From assembly GCF_002836975.1 (NCBI RefSeq), contig NZ_NIJK01000044.1, positions 1-64,000 of the forward strand: 64,000 bases of DNA, in the 5' to 3' direction. The notes beneath the pieces were generated by a model. It searched no databases and had not been told where the DNA came from. It saw only the letters and a list, made by a program, of their open reading frames with translations. Shown here piece by piece: positions 46,782-55,659 of the stretch (positions within the stretch are counted from its first letter, which is position 1; every line of letters begins with the position of its first letter). The position numbers and the translations under genes are program-made. Source of the DNA: Shewanella indica (GTDB lineage Bacteria > Pseudomonadota > Gammaproteobacteria > Enterobacterales > Shewanellaceae).

Positions 46782-47615
46782 ATGGAAATCGGCCGCCTCC
46801 CCAACGAACGCGCCGCTCAGGCGCTGGTAGACTATCTCAAGGGTGAAGGGATCCCCTGTCGCATCATGCATCTGGAACAGGGAGTGGCCATCCATGTCAT
46901 CAAGGACACCGACCAAGCACAGGGGCGCAAAGCGTTTCTCGACTTTGTTCAGGATCCGTTAAACCCCAAATATCTGCAGGCTTCCTGGGACCATGGCGAC
47001 AACCGCATCCGCTTTGACTATGGCGCACCATCACTGCAACTGCTGAGTCAATTTATTACCGGCGCCGGGCCGCTAACGCTGGTCATTCTGCTGGTCTGCA
47101 TAGCTATCTTCGCAGCCATGAACCTGGGTTACGGCAATCAGGTTTTCGAAGCCCTGGCCTTCTTTGGCGCCACTTCAGATGCCGGTTTCAGCCAATTCTG
47201 GCGCTTGTTTACCCCGAGCCTGCTGCACTTCTCGGCGCTGCATATCACCTTTAACCTACTCTGGTGGTGGGTCTTGGGTGGCAAAATAGAAAACCGTATC
47301 GGTCTTGCTCCTTTACTGACTCTGCTGTTGGTCGCCGGCACTTTGCCCAATATAGTGCAGTTCTATCTCAGTGGTCCCAACTTCGGCGGTCTTTCCGGGG
47401 TTGTGTATGGCCTAGTGGGTTATACCTGGGTCAGCGGCCGCATGAGTCCAGAGAAAGGCATAGGTCTGCCACCGGCCTTGATGGGTTTTATGCTGTTGTG
47501 GCTGGTACTTGGCTTTATGGATGTGTTTGGCCTTTCGATAGCCAACGGCGCGCATCTGGGTGGACTCTTGGTCGGGCTGGCCCAAGGCTGGCTCGACAAC
47601 CGCGGGAAAAGATAA
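46782..47615 (+). CDS. glpG: Rhomboid intramembrane serine protease
   Basis: 277 aa. A cytoplasmic N-terminal domain (about 1-85) then six membrane segments. Catalytic Ser in GGLSGVVYGLVGY and His in NGAHLGGLLVG form the rhomboid dyad; HITFNLLWWWVLG supplies the oxyanion-side HxxxN. Cleaves membrane proteins within the bilayer. Operon with glpE; the glycerol genes of the E. coli cluster are absent here. Confidence 0.95.
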   Translation: MEIGRLPNERAAQALVDYLKGEGIPCRIMHLEQGVAIHVIKDTDQAQGRKAFLDFVQDPLNPKYLQASWDHGDNRIRFDYGAPSLQLLSQFITGAGPLTLVILLVCIAIFAAMNLGYGNQVFEALAFFGATSDAGFSQFWRLFTPSLLHFSALHITFNLLWWWVLGGKIENRIGLAPLLTLLLVAGTLPNIVQFYLSGPNFGGLSGVVYGLVGYTWVSGRMSPEKGIGLPPALMGFMLLWLVLGFMDVFGLSIANGAHLGGLLVGLAQGWLDNRGKR

Positions 47616-47674
47616 TCCTATGTGGCTCAGGTTTGTACACGCCAAAGTCACTCTGCACAGCTGGCAACAGTAAA

Positions 47675-47698
47675 AAGAGGGAGCTCAGGCTCCCTCTT
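47675..47698 (-). terminator. Terminator of elbB (bidirectional stem)
   Basis: AAGAGGGAGC-TCAG-GCTCCCTCTT. The minus strand continues into a T tract, 29 bp after the elbB stop. It also lies downstream of glpG. Confidence 0.8.
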
Positions 47699-47727
47699 GA
47701 ATAGGTTCAAAGTAACTTGGACAAGGC

Positions 47728-48381
47728 TTAGGCCAGCTCCAACACCTTGGCCACCAGCTTTTCAATGCCACTATTGGCCTCGGCAATGGAACCTGCCAGC
47801 ATGTAAGCTGGGGTGCTGACTATCTTGCGCTCACTGTCGACCACAATTTCATCTACCTTGGCATTTTGATGTTCACCGCCCATAGCTACAAAGGCCGCTG
47901 CGGTTTCGGCGTCCGTCCCTATGGTGCCTCTGGCCCCTTCACCATAGAGGCTCGGGATCATCACAGGCGCGATACAGATAAAACCCACCACCTTGTCTGC
48001 ACTGATAAAACGGCTGATAAATTCACGTACCGGAGCGGCAATCTCACTATTGCTGCCGTTTACGGCAAAGTTACAGAGGTTTTTAGCGGCCCCGAAGCCT
48101 CCGGGAATGATCAGGCCGTCGAAGTCAGCCAGATTCAACTCGGACGTCGCCTTGATATCACCACGGGCAATTCGAGCTGCTTCTTCCAGCACGTTACGCT
48201 GCTCAGTCTCCACGACTTCACCCTTGAGGTGATTGACCACATGCATTTGAGGAATATCGGGGGCAAAACATTGGTACGCTGCGCCAGAGCGAGACAGGGA
48301 CAGCAGGGTCAACACTGCCTCGTGAATTTCACTGCCGTCGAAGACACCGCAACCACTGAGAAGAACTGCGATTTTTTTCAT
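47728..48381 (-). CDS. elbB: ElbB-like glyoxalase / DJ-1 superfamily protein
   Basis: 217 aa. Class-I amidotransferase-like DJ-1/PfpI fold: N-terminal KKIAVLLSGCGVFDGSEIHEAVLTLL, IIPGGFGAAKNL and VGFICIAPVMIP, in which the nucleophile Cys follows FI. E. coli ElbB has glyoxalase activity and was linked to isoprenoid synthesis; its true substrate is unclear. Monocistronic with its own terminator. An inverted repeat AACCAGTT/AACTGGTT lies upstream (48416-48434). Confidence 0.92.
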   Translation of the reverse strand: MKKIAVLLSGCGVFDGSEIHEAVLTLLSLSRSGAAYQCFAPDIPQMHVVNHLKGEVVETEQRNVLEEAARIARGDIKATSELNLADFDGLIIPGGFGAAKNLCNFAVNGSNSEIAAPVREFISRFISADKVVGFICIAPVMIPSLYGEGARGTIGTDAETAAAFVAMGGEHQNAKVDEIVVDSERKIVSTPAYMLAGSIAEANSGIEKLVAKVLELA

Positions 48382-48766
48382 TAAAAATTCCCTCTTATGT
48401 CATCTAGGTTTAACAAACCAGTTACAAACTGGTTGATCTGATTAAAAATCATGCTAACTTAATTCATCGTCTCTGCTAAGAGGCAATTTTTACCGCTACC
48501 AAGGTGCGAATCTGGAAAAGGAATTTAAAAAATCCACAACCGATAAGATTTAGTAAAACTTTTACCTGACTCACAAAAAAACAAATAGCAAATAAATATC
48601 AACAAGTTATAAAAACAACTTTATGTTGTTCTCTACCGCCTTTCTCTATGTTGATTTTTTCACTCACAGACTTATCCACAGGCTGTGGGTGATTTTGTCA
48701 TGGCCGAAAATGCCTTGATATGGCATGCTTAGCAGCACTTAAGACAGCTTCGATTGAAACAAAACT
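48382..48766. promoter_or_regulatory. AT-rich region between elbB and polA, with a DnaA box
   Basis: 385 bp. An 8-bp inverted repeat AACCAGTT-ACA-AACTGGTT (48416-48434) lies near the elbB start. A perfect DnaA box, TTATCCACA at 48672-48680, overlaps the palindrome CCACAG-G-CTGTGG (48676-48688), about 90 bp before polA. It should also contain the polA promoter, which I could not place. No RNA gene was recognised. Confidence 0.5.
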
Positions 48767-51535
48767 ATGCCAACAATAGCAGAAAACCCCCTCGTCCTTG
48801 TGGATGGTTCTTCCTACCTCTATCGGGCCTACTATGCACCACCTCACCTGACCAATTCCAAGGGTGAAGCTACCGGGGCTGTTTATGGCGTAGTCAATAT
48901 GTTGCGCAGCTTGCTGGGCAAATACAAGCCACAACAGATGGCGGTTGTTTTTGATGCCAAGGGTCCCACGTTTCGTAACGAGATGTACGCCGAGTATAAG
49001 GCCCACAGGCCACCAATGCCTGATGATCTGCGAAGTCAGATAGCCCCCCTGCATGCCATCATCGAGGCTCTTGGCCTGCCACTCCTTTGTATTCCCGGGG
49101 TTGAAGCCGATGACGTGATAGGCACTCTGGCCTCCAGGGCCAGTAAGGAAGGCCGTGCCATTCTGATCAGCACAGGCGATAAGGATATGGCGCAACTGGT
49201 GGATGACAATGTCACCCTGATCAACACAATGACAGACACCATAATGGGACCGGAAGAGGTCACCAGTAAATTTGGTGTCGGCCCCGAGCTTATCATCGAC
49301 CTGTTGGCCCTGATGGGCGACAAGGCCGATAACATCCCGGGACTGCCTGGTGTGGGTGAGAAAACCGCGTTGGCCATGCTGACAGGGGCTGGTGGTGTCG
49401 CCAAGCTACTGCAGCAACCGGATTGTGTCACGGAACTTGGCTTCCGTGGTGCCAAGACCATGGCCAAGAAAATCACCGACAATGCCGAGATGCTGCAACT
49501 ATCCTACGATCTGGCAACTATCAAAACAGATTGCGAGCTGGATCTGGATTGGCATCAACTCAATATTACCGAGCCCAATAAAGACCAACTGACACAGCTT
49601 TACGGCGAGATGGAGTTCAAGCGTTGGTTGGCAGAAGTTCTGGACAACAAGATGCCGCACCCCAAGGCGGCCAACACAACAGCGCCAGAGACTCAGGAAG
49701 AAACCCCATCTCAAGTCACCATAGAGACAAAATACGAAACCATACTGACAGAAGCCGCACTGGAAAAATGGCTGAAAAAGCTGGCCGATGCCGAACTGAT
49801 GGCGGTAGATACTGAAACCACCAGCCTCAACTATATGGACGCCAAACTGGTGGGTTTGTCCTTTGCCGTCAAGGCTGGAGAAGCCGCCTATCTGCCACTG
49901 GGACACGATTACTTGGATGCCCCCGAGCAACTGCCTAGAGAAGGGGTATTGGCAAAACTCAAGCCTATTCTCGAAGATCCAGAGATAAAGAAAGTCGGTC
50001 AAAATCTGAAATATGACATCAGTATTCTGGCCAATGCCGGTATCAAACTGGCCGGTGTCGCCTTCGATACCATGCTCGAATCCTATGTATTCAATTCTGT
50101 AGCATCCAGACACGACATGGATGGCCTGGCGCTCAAGTATCTGGGGCACAAATGTGTCAGCTTCGAAGATATTGCCGGTAAAGGCGCCAAGCAGCAGACA
50201 TTCAACCAGATCCCTTTGGAAACAGCGGCGCCTTACGCCGCCGAAGATGCCGATATCACACTCAGGCTACATCAACACCTGTGGCCAAGGCTTGAGCGGG
50301 AGCAAGAGTTAGCCAACGTTTTCACCGAACTTGAGTTGCCACTTATTCAGGTGCTCTCACAGATGGAACGCGACGGAGTGTTGATCGACAGTATGCAACT
50401 GTCGCAGCAGAGTGATGAGCTGGCACAAAAGATAGATGCGCTGGAGCAAAAAGCCTATGAGATAGCCGGAGAGAAGTTCAATCTGGGTTCTCCCAAACAG
50501 CTGCAGGCACTGTTCTTCGAAAAGCTGGGTTATCCGGTGATCAAGAAAACTCCGAAAGGCGCGCCATCCACCGCCGAGGAGGTATTGATAGAGTTGGCGC
50601 TGGATTATCCATTGCCAAAGATCATTCTCGAGCATCGCAGCCTGACCAAGCTCAAGAGCACTTATACAGATAAGTTACCGCTGATGATCAATGGCAAAAC
50701 CGGCCGGGTGCATACCAGCTATCATCAAGCCAACGCTGCCACCGGCCGCTTGTCGTCCAGCGACCCTAACCTGCAGAATATTCCTATCCGCACCGAAGAG
50801 GGGCGCAGAATTCGTCAGGCCTTTATCGCACCTTCAGGGCGCAAGATTCTGGCCGCCGACTACTCACAGATTGAACTCAGGATCATGGCTCACCTGTCCC
50901 AGGATGCCGGCCTGCTGGCGGCATTCGCCGAGGGTAAAGATATTCACAGAGCAACGGCGGCTGAAGTCTTTGATGTGGCTTTTGAAACTGTCACTCCAGA
51001 GCAGCGCCGACGGGCCAAGGCGGTTAACTTCGGTCTTATCTATGGCATGTCCGCCTTTGGCTTGGCACGCCAACTGGATATTCCCCGCACTGAAGCACAA
51101 AGCTATATGGATACCTACTTCAAGCGTTATCCCGGCGTGCTCAAGTATATGGAAGAGACCAGGGCACTCGCTGCCGAGCAAGGTTATGTCTCCACACTCT
51201 TTGGTCGGCGCCTGTATCTGCCGGAAATCCGTGATCGCAATGCCATGCGGCGTCAAGCCGCAGAACGGGCTGCAATCAACGCTCCTATGCAGGGAACAGC
51301 AGCCGACATCATCAAGAAGGCGATGATCAAAGTTGCCGACTGGATAGCCTCTGATACCAAGGGGGAAATCACCATGATCATGCAGGTTCACGATGAATTG
51401 GTGTTTGAAGTCAATGAAGCGAAAGCCGAAGAGCTACAACACCAGATCTGCAAACTCATGGCTGAAGCCGCTACCCTGGATGTACCTTTGCTGGCCGAAG
51501 CCGGCTTGGGTGACAGCTGGGATCAGGCTCACTGA
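48767..51535 (+). CDS. polA: DNA polymerase I
   Basis: 922 aa. Repair and Okazaki-fragment polymerase. 5'-3' exonuclease domain (about 1-290; [38 protein letters not shown]). 3'-5' proofreading domain (about 325-515) with the DTE acidic motif in [11 protein letters not shown] and NLKYDISIL, so proofreading appears intact. Polymerase domain (about 520-922) with [30 protein letters not shown] and HDELVFEV. Followed by a strong terminator, then the Spot 42 gene, the same order as in E. coli. Confidence 0.98.
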   Translation: MPTIAENPLVLVDGSSYLYRAYYAPPHLTNSKGEATGAVYGVVNMLRSLLGKYKPQQMAVVFDAKGPTFRNEMYAEYKAHRPPMPDDLRSQIAPLHAIIEALGLPLLCIPGVEADDVIGTLASRASKEGRAILISTGDKDMAQLVDDNVTLINTMTDTIMGPEEVTSKFGVGPELIIDLLALMGDKADNIPGLPGVGEKTALAMLTGAGGVAKLLQQPDCVTELGFRGAKTMAKKITDNAEMLQLSYDLATIKTDCELDLDWHQLNITEPNKDQLTQLYGEMEFKRWLAEVLDNKMPHPKAANTTAPETQEETPSQVTIETKYETILTEAALEKWLKKLADAELMAVDTETTSLNYMDAKLVGLSFAVKAGEAAYLPLGHDYLDAPEQLPREGVLAKLKPILEDPEIKKVGQNLKYDISILANAGIKLAGVAFDTMLESYVFNSVASRHDMDGLALKYLGHKCVSFEDIAGKGAKQQTFNQIPLETAAPYAAEDADITLRLHQHLWPRLEREQELANVFTELELPLIQVLSQMERDGVLIDSMQLSQQSDELAQKIDALEQKAYEIAGEKFNLGSPKQLQALFFEKLGYPVIKKTPKGAPSTAEEVLIELALDYPLPKIILEHRSLTKLKSTYTDKLPLMINGKTGRVHTSYHQANAATGRLSSSDPNLQNIPIRTEEGRRIRQAFIAPSGRKILAADYSQIELRIMAHLSQDAGLLAAFAEGKDIHRATAAEVFDVAFETVTPEQRRRAKAVNFGLIYGMSAFGLARQLDIPRTEAQSYMDTYFKRYPGVLKYMEETRALAAEQGYVSTLFGRRLYLPEIRDRNAMRRQAAERAAINAPMQGTAADIIKKAMIKVADWIASDTKGEITMIMQVHDELVFEVNEAKAEELQHQICKLMAEAATLDVPLLAEAGLGDSWDQAH

Positions 51536-51556
51536 TAATCTATCTATTCCATCAAG

Positions 51557-51581
51557 AGCCATCCTTCGGGATGGCTTTTTT
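51557..51581 (+). terminator. Terminator of polA
   Basis: AGCCATCC-TTCG-GGATGGCT with a UUCG tetraloop and T tract, 22 bp after polA. Confidence 0.93.
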
Positions 51582-51756
51582 GTGTTTTGAACACAAGGCT
51601 ATGATTATCCGCATCTGCTCCCGTCATTAGCTACCCTACCTGAACTAAAAACAACAATTTTTGGCAAAAAATCGACAAAACAACGCTAAAAGCCTGCATT
51701 TTAAGCTCATTTTTGTAATTTAAAGATCAAAAGGCGCTTTTCTAGCCAACTATTAT

Positions 51757-51772
51757 TGTGATCGACTGCACA
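51757..51772. promoter_or_regulatory. CRP-like site upstream of Spot 42
   Basis: TGTGA-TCGACT-GCACA matches TGTGA-N6-TCACA at 9 of 10 arm bases, centred about 72 bp upstream of the spf start. E. coli spf is repressed by cAMP-CRP. Confidence 0.6.
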
Positions 51773-51822
51773 TTATTGTCGTATTTTTGAAAAAACAGTT
51801 TTCCCATGAGAGATAAATACAG

Positions 51823-51828
51823 TATTAT
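51823..51828 (+). promoter_or_regulatory. -10 element of spf
   Basis: TATTAT, 7 bp before the mapped-by-homology 5-prime end of Spot 42. The -35 is poor. Confidence 0.6.
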
Positions 51829-51835
51829 TCTCGGC

Positions 51836-51939
51836 GTAGGGTACAGAGGTTAAGATGTTCTATCTTTCAGACCTTTATTTCACTTTTAGTGATCAGCCAA
51901 ATTCTGGCGCCCCAGCAATCATTTGCTGGGGCTTTTTTT
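51836..51939 (+). ncRNA. spf: Spot 42 RNA
   Basis: About 104 nt. The 5-prime half, from GTAGGGTACAGAGG through ATGTTCTATCTTTCAGACC, is nearly identical to E. coli Spot 42, with one extra T. The 3-prime end is a strong terminator (GCCCCAGCAA/TTGCTGGGGC, T7). In enterics this Hfq RNA is made when cAMP is low and represses secondary carbon metabolism genes. The order polA-spf-engB is conserved with E. coli. The middle segment differs, so some targets may differ. Confidence 0.95.
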
Positions 51940-51967
51940 CGTCTGCAATATTTTTTAGAGTAATTAC

Positions 51968-51996
51968 TTTAAAACTGATTCAGTTCGCGTTATGCT
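51968..51996 (+). promoter_or_regulatory. Promoter of the candidate RNA beside spf
   Basis: TTTAAA (51968-51973), 17-bp spacer, TATGCT (51991-51996); moderate match to sigma-70. Confidence 0.45.
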
Positions 51997-52002
51997 ACCG
52001 CC

Positions 52003-52110
52003 ATTGAGAGCCATCGAAGTCCAAGTTTGATGGTACTTGAGTCTTGTTGAAATTTTAGCTTCTCCCCAAAAGAGCTAATTTAACCGGTGACTGAGTCGCC
52101 GGTTTTTTTT
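52003..52110 (+). ncRNA. Candidate small RNA downstream of Spot 42
   Basis: About 108 nt predicted. It ends in a strong plus-strand terminator (10-bp stem 52082-52091 with 52095-52104, then T8) that serves no gene on that strand: spf already has its own terminator, and engB lies on the other strand with its own. Two further hairpins are visible, CCATC..GATGG (52010-52033 region) and TAGCTTCT..AGAGCTA, the second with a loop CCCCAAA that could pair with ribosome sites. No ORF with a ribosome site. It is not Csr-like (few GGA). Identity unknown; expression unproven. Confidence 0.55.
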
Positions 52111-52145
52111 GTCCTGAATTCTCCCGGCACACACAGCAGATACAA

Positions 52146-52172
52146 AAACGGCAGCCTATATGGCTGCCGTTT
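52146..52172 (-). terminator. Terminator of engB
   Basis: AACGGCAGCC/GGCTGCCGTT 10-bp stem, followed on the minus strand by T5, just after the engB stop. Confidence 0.85.
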
Positions 52173-52188
52173 GCATAGTTTGAGTCCA

Positions 52189-52872
52189 TCACTCTTGTTC
52201 GTTCTCTTCTTGCTCCAACCAAGCTGGATGGCACCACTCATCCAGAATCGCCAGAACCTTAGGTTTCCCGGTGCCCTTCAATGAAGAAAAAGGCTCGACT
52301 CTGACCCAATCACCAAAGTCAGCCAGCGCTTTACGTACCTCATTGACCGTCTTCATCTTGGCACTCTGTGGCAGCTTATCAGCCTTGGTCAGCAGTGCCA
52401 GCACAGGGATCTCACTGGCAACAGCCCATTCAATCATCTGCAAGTCCAAGTCTTTCAACGGATGGCGAATATCCATCAGCACCACCACACCACTCAGGCA
52501 GGCACGCTTTTGTAAATACTCACCCAGCGACTCTTGCCATTTGAGCTTCATGGCCAGTGGTACCTGAGCAAAACCATAGCCGGGTAAATCCACCAAACGG
52601 CGCTGCTCATCGAGCTCAAACACGTTGATCAGTTGAGTACGACCTGGGGTTTTACTGGTTCTTGCAAGGTTTTTCTGCTCGGTCAAAGCATTCAAAGCGC
52701 TTGATTTACCGGCATTTGAGCGACCGGCAAAGGCGATTTCCACGCCGGTGTCGCCCGGTAAGTGCTTGTCCAAATGGGCAATATCAGGCGCACTGATAAG
52801 GAATTTTGTCTTGCGAAAATCGATACGAGTTGCTGTCACTTCTGACTCCGGAATTTTGCTGGGTGATAGCAT
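52189..52872 (-). CDS. engB: Ribosome biogenesis GTPase EngB (YihA/YsxC)
   Basis: 227 aa. Essential GTPase acting in late 50S ribosome assembly. G1 [13 protein letters not shown]2 [13 protein letters not shown]3 DLPGYG and G4 TKADK are all present. The C-terminal tail is acidic. Near spf and polA, as in enterics; its partner-regulated GTPase modulator YihI is encoded about 2.5 kb further on. Confidence 0.96.
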   Translation of the reverse strand: MLSPSKIPESEVTATRIDFRKTKFLISAPDIAHLDKHLPGDTGVEIAFAGRSNAGKSSALNALTEQKNLARTSKTPGRTQLINVFELDEQRRLVDLPGYGFAQVPLAMKLKWQESLGEYLQKRACLSGVVVLMDIRHPLKDLDLQMIEWAVASEIPVLALLTKADKLPQSAKMKTVNEVRKALADFGDWVRVEPFSSLKGTGKPKVLAILDEWCHPAWLEQEENEQE

Positions 52873-53008
52873 AAATATTGAAGACTTGCTTACTTTTCCA
52901 CGTTTTCGTGTAAAATATTAGCCCGATCACATTATTTGTATTTTACCACGCTTGCGGGTCACCCTAGTAAGCTCAGGACAATAATTTAACGAAAGAAGTT
53001 GGAACGCC

Positions 53009-53629
53009 ATGAAAAAGTTAGCCCTTGCGCTGTCTGTAGTCGCCGCCATATCTTCACCTGCGATTGCTGAAGGTAATGCTGAAGCGGGAAAAACCAAAGC
53101 CATTGTCTGCTCTGCCTGCCATGGCCTTGATGGCAACAGCATGATCGACATGTATCCCAAGTTGGCTGGTCAGCACACAACCTATCTGCAAAAACAGCTG
53201 CGGGAGTTTCGTAGTGCAGCCCAAACCGGTGGCAAAGATGGCCGTATGGATCCTATCATGGGCGGCATGGCGGTAGCCTTGAGCGATCAGGATATTGCCG
53301 ATGTTGCAGCTTATTTTGCCAGCCAAACATTGCAGGTTGCTGAAGTTAAGGATGTTCCTGATGCCGGCGAGAAGCTGTTCAAGGGTGGTGATATGTCTCG
53401 TGGCATAGCCGCTTGTTCCGCTTGTCACGGTCCTGAAGGCAAAGGCAGCGAACTGGCCGGTTTCCCGGCAGTTGCTGGGCAGCACGCCAACTACATCAAG
53501 ATCCAGCTGAATAAGTTCCGTGATCAGAGCCGTCATAACGACTTAAACGGAATGATGCAGGACACAGCTAAAAAGCTGAATGATGCAGACATTGAAGCGC
53601 TGGCCAAGTACATCTCCAGCCTGAAGTAA
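53009..53629 (+). CDS. Diheme cytochrome c4
   Basis: 206 aa. Periplasmic or membrane-attached diheme c-type cytochrome. Signal peptide (MKKLALALSVVAAISSPAIA), two CSACHG heme-binding motifs (about residues 33-37 and 130-134) and distal Met ligands in the PIMGGMA and NGMMQD segments. Donates electrons to terminal oxidases or other reductases. Divergent from engB. Confidence 0.94.
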   Translation: MKKLALALSVVAAISSPAIAEGNAEAGKTKAIVCSACHGLDGNSMIDMYPKLAGQHTTYLQKQLREFRSAAQTGGKDGRMDPIMGGMAVALSDQDIADVAAYFASQTLQVAEVKDVPDAGEKLFKGGDMSRGIAACSACHGPEGKGSELAGFPAVAGQHANYIKIQLNKFRDQSRHNDLNGMMQDTAKKLNDADIEALAKYISSLK

Positions 53630-53689
53630 TTTTTGCTGTAGCTTGGAAAGGGGTGACGTTTCACCCTTTTCTTAAGCCATAAAGTTTAC

Positions 53690-53701
53690 GTTTACGTAAA
53701 C
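53690..53701. promoter_or_regulatory. Palindrome GTTTACGTAAAC upstream of the Csr RNA
   Basis: A perfect 12-bp palindrome with an extra upstream half TTTACG, 60 bp after the cytochrome gene and about 16 bp before a strong promoter. It could be an activator site; the factor is unknown. Confidence 0.4.
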
Positions 53702-53716
53702 TGAAAATATTAATGC

Positions 53717-53745
53717 TTGACACAGATCACAGATTTAGGTTTAAT
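53717..53745 (+). promoter_or_regulatory. Sigma-70 promoter upstream of the Csr RNA
   Basis: TTGACA (53717-53722), 17 bp, TTTAAT (53740-53745). A second -10, TATAAT at 53811-53816, with a poor -35, lies further down. Either may start the CsrB-like RNA. Confidence 0.6.
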
Positions 53746-53822
53746 GTGCCCGTACCGAGATAAACCCATCTGTTTGTATAAAAACTTTACCAACAACATT
53801 CAGGTTTCGGTATAATTTACAT

Positions 53823-54344
53823 TCAAGATATAAGAATAAAGCAATCCAATAACAATAAGACTACTAAGACCACTCGCAAATAATAATAACGAGTCGAGAT
53901 TTCAGTTTGAAATCCAGGTCAATAAAAGTAAGGAACCGGCGATTTTGCCAAACCGCTTTTTAGCATTGTCCTTACGAATTAACAGGGGAACTTGCTCCAA
54001 CAGGAAGATGTTTGCAGGACTCAAACATTGGCACAGGAAGCAACGCGCTTTGGATGCACTGGCTGGAAGCTTGTTATCACTGGAAGGTACTTAGTAGACA
54101 AGGATGGTCTGTTAGGCGTCACAGAAGACGACTGGATAATGATGAGCCAATTTGGCCATCGCTATTTGCAGGAAACCCAAGAAAGTGTCTGGAAGACCGA
54201 TAACGAGAAAAGCTGCAGGGAAAGCTGTCAAAAAAAGAAGGATATCGACCGGGAAAGTCGCATAGCAAGTAAGGAAACTTGAAATCAGAATAGGGTGTTA
54301 GTTAGCACCATCATAAGGCGGCAGCCATACTGCCGCCTTTTTTT
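53823..54344 (+). ncRNA. csrB: CsrB/CsrC-family RNA (CsrA-sequestering)
   Basis: From about 53930 to 54275 there are about 16 GGA motifs in roughly 345 nt, many as AGGA, TGGA or GGGA in predicted hairpin loops or single-stranded links. This is the hallmark of CsrB/CsrC RNAs that titrate the translational regulator CsrA. A strong terminator (AAGGCGGCAG/CTGCCGCCTT plus T tract) ends it at 54344. There is no ribosome site for the 96-codon frame inside, so it is not coding. In E. coli csrC also lies next to engB. The 5-prime end is uncertain: the GGA-rich body alone is about 415 nt, and I use the TATAAT-based start. Confidence 0.8.
54315..54344 (+). terminator. Terminator of the Csr RNA
   Basis: 10-bp GC-rich stem with a 5-nt loop and T tract. 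Confidence 0.9.
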
Positions 54345-54389
54345 ATGGCATAATTTGTTAACCCCCATTGAGCAGAACTGAATTAGTCC

Positions 54390-55076
54390 ATGCGTCGCTG
54401 TCCCTTGTGTCATAACGATCAGGCTGAACTCAGCTTTCAGGATAAGAAACGAGGTTTTTATCTCTGCCCTGAATGTCGGCTGTTGTTTGCAGACTCCAAC
54501 AGTTACCTGTTACCAGATGCCGAAAAGCAGCGTTATGGACGAGCCCGCCAAGCTGGAAAGCAAAAGCAGTTGGCACGCTTTATCCACCCCTTGTTGGAAC
54601 AGCTGCAATCTTTGCAGCCAACGCCTTTATTTGGCCTCAACTTTGGCCGAGTGCTAAGCGAGGATGGCCTGAAACAGATCCGCGACGCCGGACACCATTT
54701 ACAACAGTTCGATCCCTTTTTTGCAGCAGATCACCAGTTACTACATCACCAATATGACTTTATCTGTTGTTTTCGGGTGTTCGAGCACTTCAGGGCCCCG
54801 GCCAAAGAGTGGAGCTTAATAGAAACCCTCTTGAAACCAGGTGGTTGGCTGGCCATATCCACCCCATTACTGACCTCTTTGGCCGCGTTCCCCAAATGGC
54901 ATTACAAAAACAATCCAACCCATGTCAGCTTTTATCAGCAACAGACGTTTGCTTACTTGGCATCTCAGGGCAAATTTAGGCTAATATTTGCAGCGCAGGA
55001 CTTCATCTTGATGCAAAAAACATCAGGATCTGCTATAACACGCGACCTTGATGCAGAACCGCCGCTTGTAGACTGA
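54390..55076 (+). CDS. Methyltransferase-like protein with N-terminal zinc ribbon
   Basis: 228 aa. CPLC and CPEC at the N-terminus (residues 4-29) form a likely zinc ribbon. The rest resembles class I SAM methyltransferases: YDFICCFRVFEHF matches the acidic/E-H motif of the Methyltransf_23 type, then LLKPGGWLAISTPL. The SAM-binding glycine loop is replaced by LNFGRVL, so catalytic ability is uncertain. Substrate unknown. Start 54390 has no strong ribosome site. Confidence 0.65.
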   Translation: MRRCPLCHNDQAELSFQDKKRGFYLCPECRLLFADSNSYLLPDAEKQRYGRARQAGKQKQLARFIHPLLEQLQSLQPTPLFGLNFGRVLSEDGLKQIRDAGHHLQQFDPFFAADHQLLHHQYDFICCFRVFEHFRAPAKEWSLIETLLKPGGWLAISTPLLTSLAAFPKWHYKNNPTHVSFYQQQTFAYLASQGKFRLIFAAQDFILMQKTSGSAITRDLDAEPPLVD

Positions 55077-55123
55077 ACCCGGCACGGTTCGGACGCAACC
55101 AACTACTTTTTATCGAGAGAATT

Positions 55124-55648
55124 ATGTCCCGTAGTAAAAAGACCCGTAAAGTCGGCGAGAACAACCCCAAACTGGCCCCCAGAAGCAAGAAATCTGAGCG
55201 CGCTCCAGCCCGTAAGAAGCAGGATTCAGGTAATAAGGCGGGTAGCCGCCAGAACCCTGCTGCTCCAAAGGGGCAAAAGCGGGCAGGCTCTGACAAACAA
55301 GATATCCGCCTTGGCAGCAAAAGGCCTGTCGCTCTGGATATAGTCAAAGAAAAGGTTGCACAGCCAAAACAACCTAAACTGACCGATGAACAGTTGCTGC
55401 TGCAACTGGAGGAAGATCCGCGCCTGAATAAGCTGCTGGATCAGCTGGAAGAAGGTCGGGAACTGGCCGCCGATGACCAGCAATGGCTGGAGCGGCAATT
55501 GGCCAAGATAGAGAAGCTGATGGAAAAACTTGGCATTACCGATTTGGATCAGGCCGATGAAGCCCCAAGCAAGAGTCATAGCGATGACGAATTGCTGGAG
55601 AAATTCGAATCCGGTGCTGAGCTTCTGAAACAATACCAGGACAACTAA
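55124..55648 (+). CDS. yihI: Der GTPase-activating protein YihI
   Basis: 174 aa. Stimulates GTP hydrolysis by the ribosome-assembly GTPase Der. The basic, disordered N-terminal half (MSRSKKTRKVGENNPKLAPR, then Lys/Arg/Pro-rich) and the acidic helical C-terminal half (LTDEQLLLQLEEDPRLNKLLDQLEEG) match the family. Adjacent to the DUF2489 gene, 11 bp on. Confidence 0.92.
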   Translation: MSRSKKTRKVGENNPKLAPRSKKSERAPARKKQDSGNKAGSRQNPAAPKGQKRAGSDKQDIRLGSKRPVALDIVKEKVAQPKQPKLTDEQLLLQLEEDPRLNKLLDQLEEGRELAADDQQWLERQLAKIEKLMEKLGITDLDQADEAPSKSHSDDELLEKFESGAELLKQYQDN

Positions 55649-55659
55649 CGGAGGCCGGG

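Noticed and set aside
52003..52110. CsrC, by analogy with its E. coli position near engB
   Set aside because: Too few GGA motifs. The Csr-type RNA is the one at 53.8-54.3 kb.
53992..54282. 96-codon open frame in the GGA-rich region
   Set aside because: No ribosome site, low-complexity peptide, and the GGA pattern and terminator fit a Csr RNA instead.
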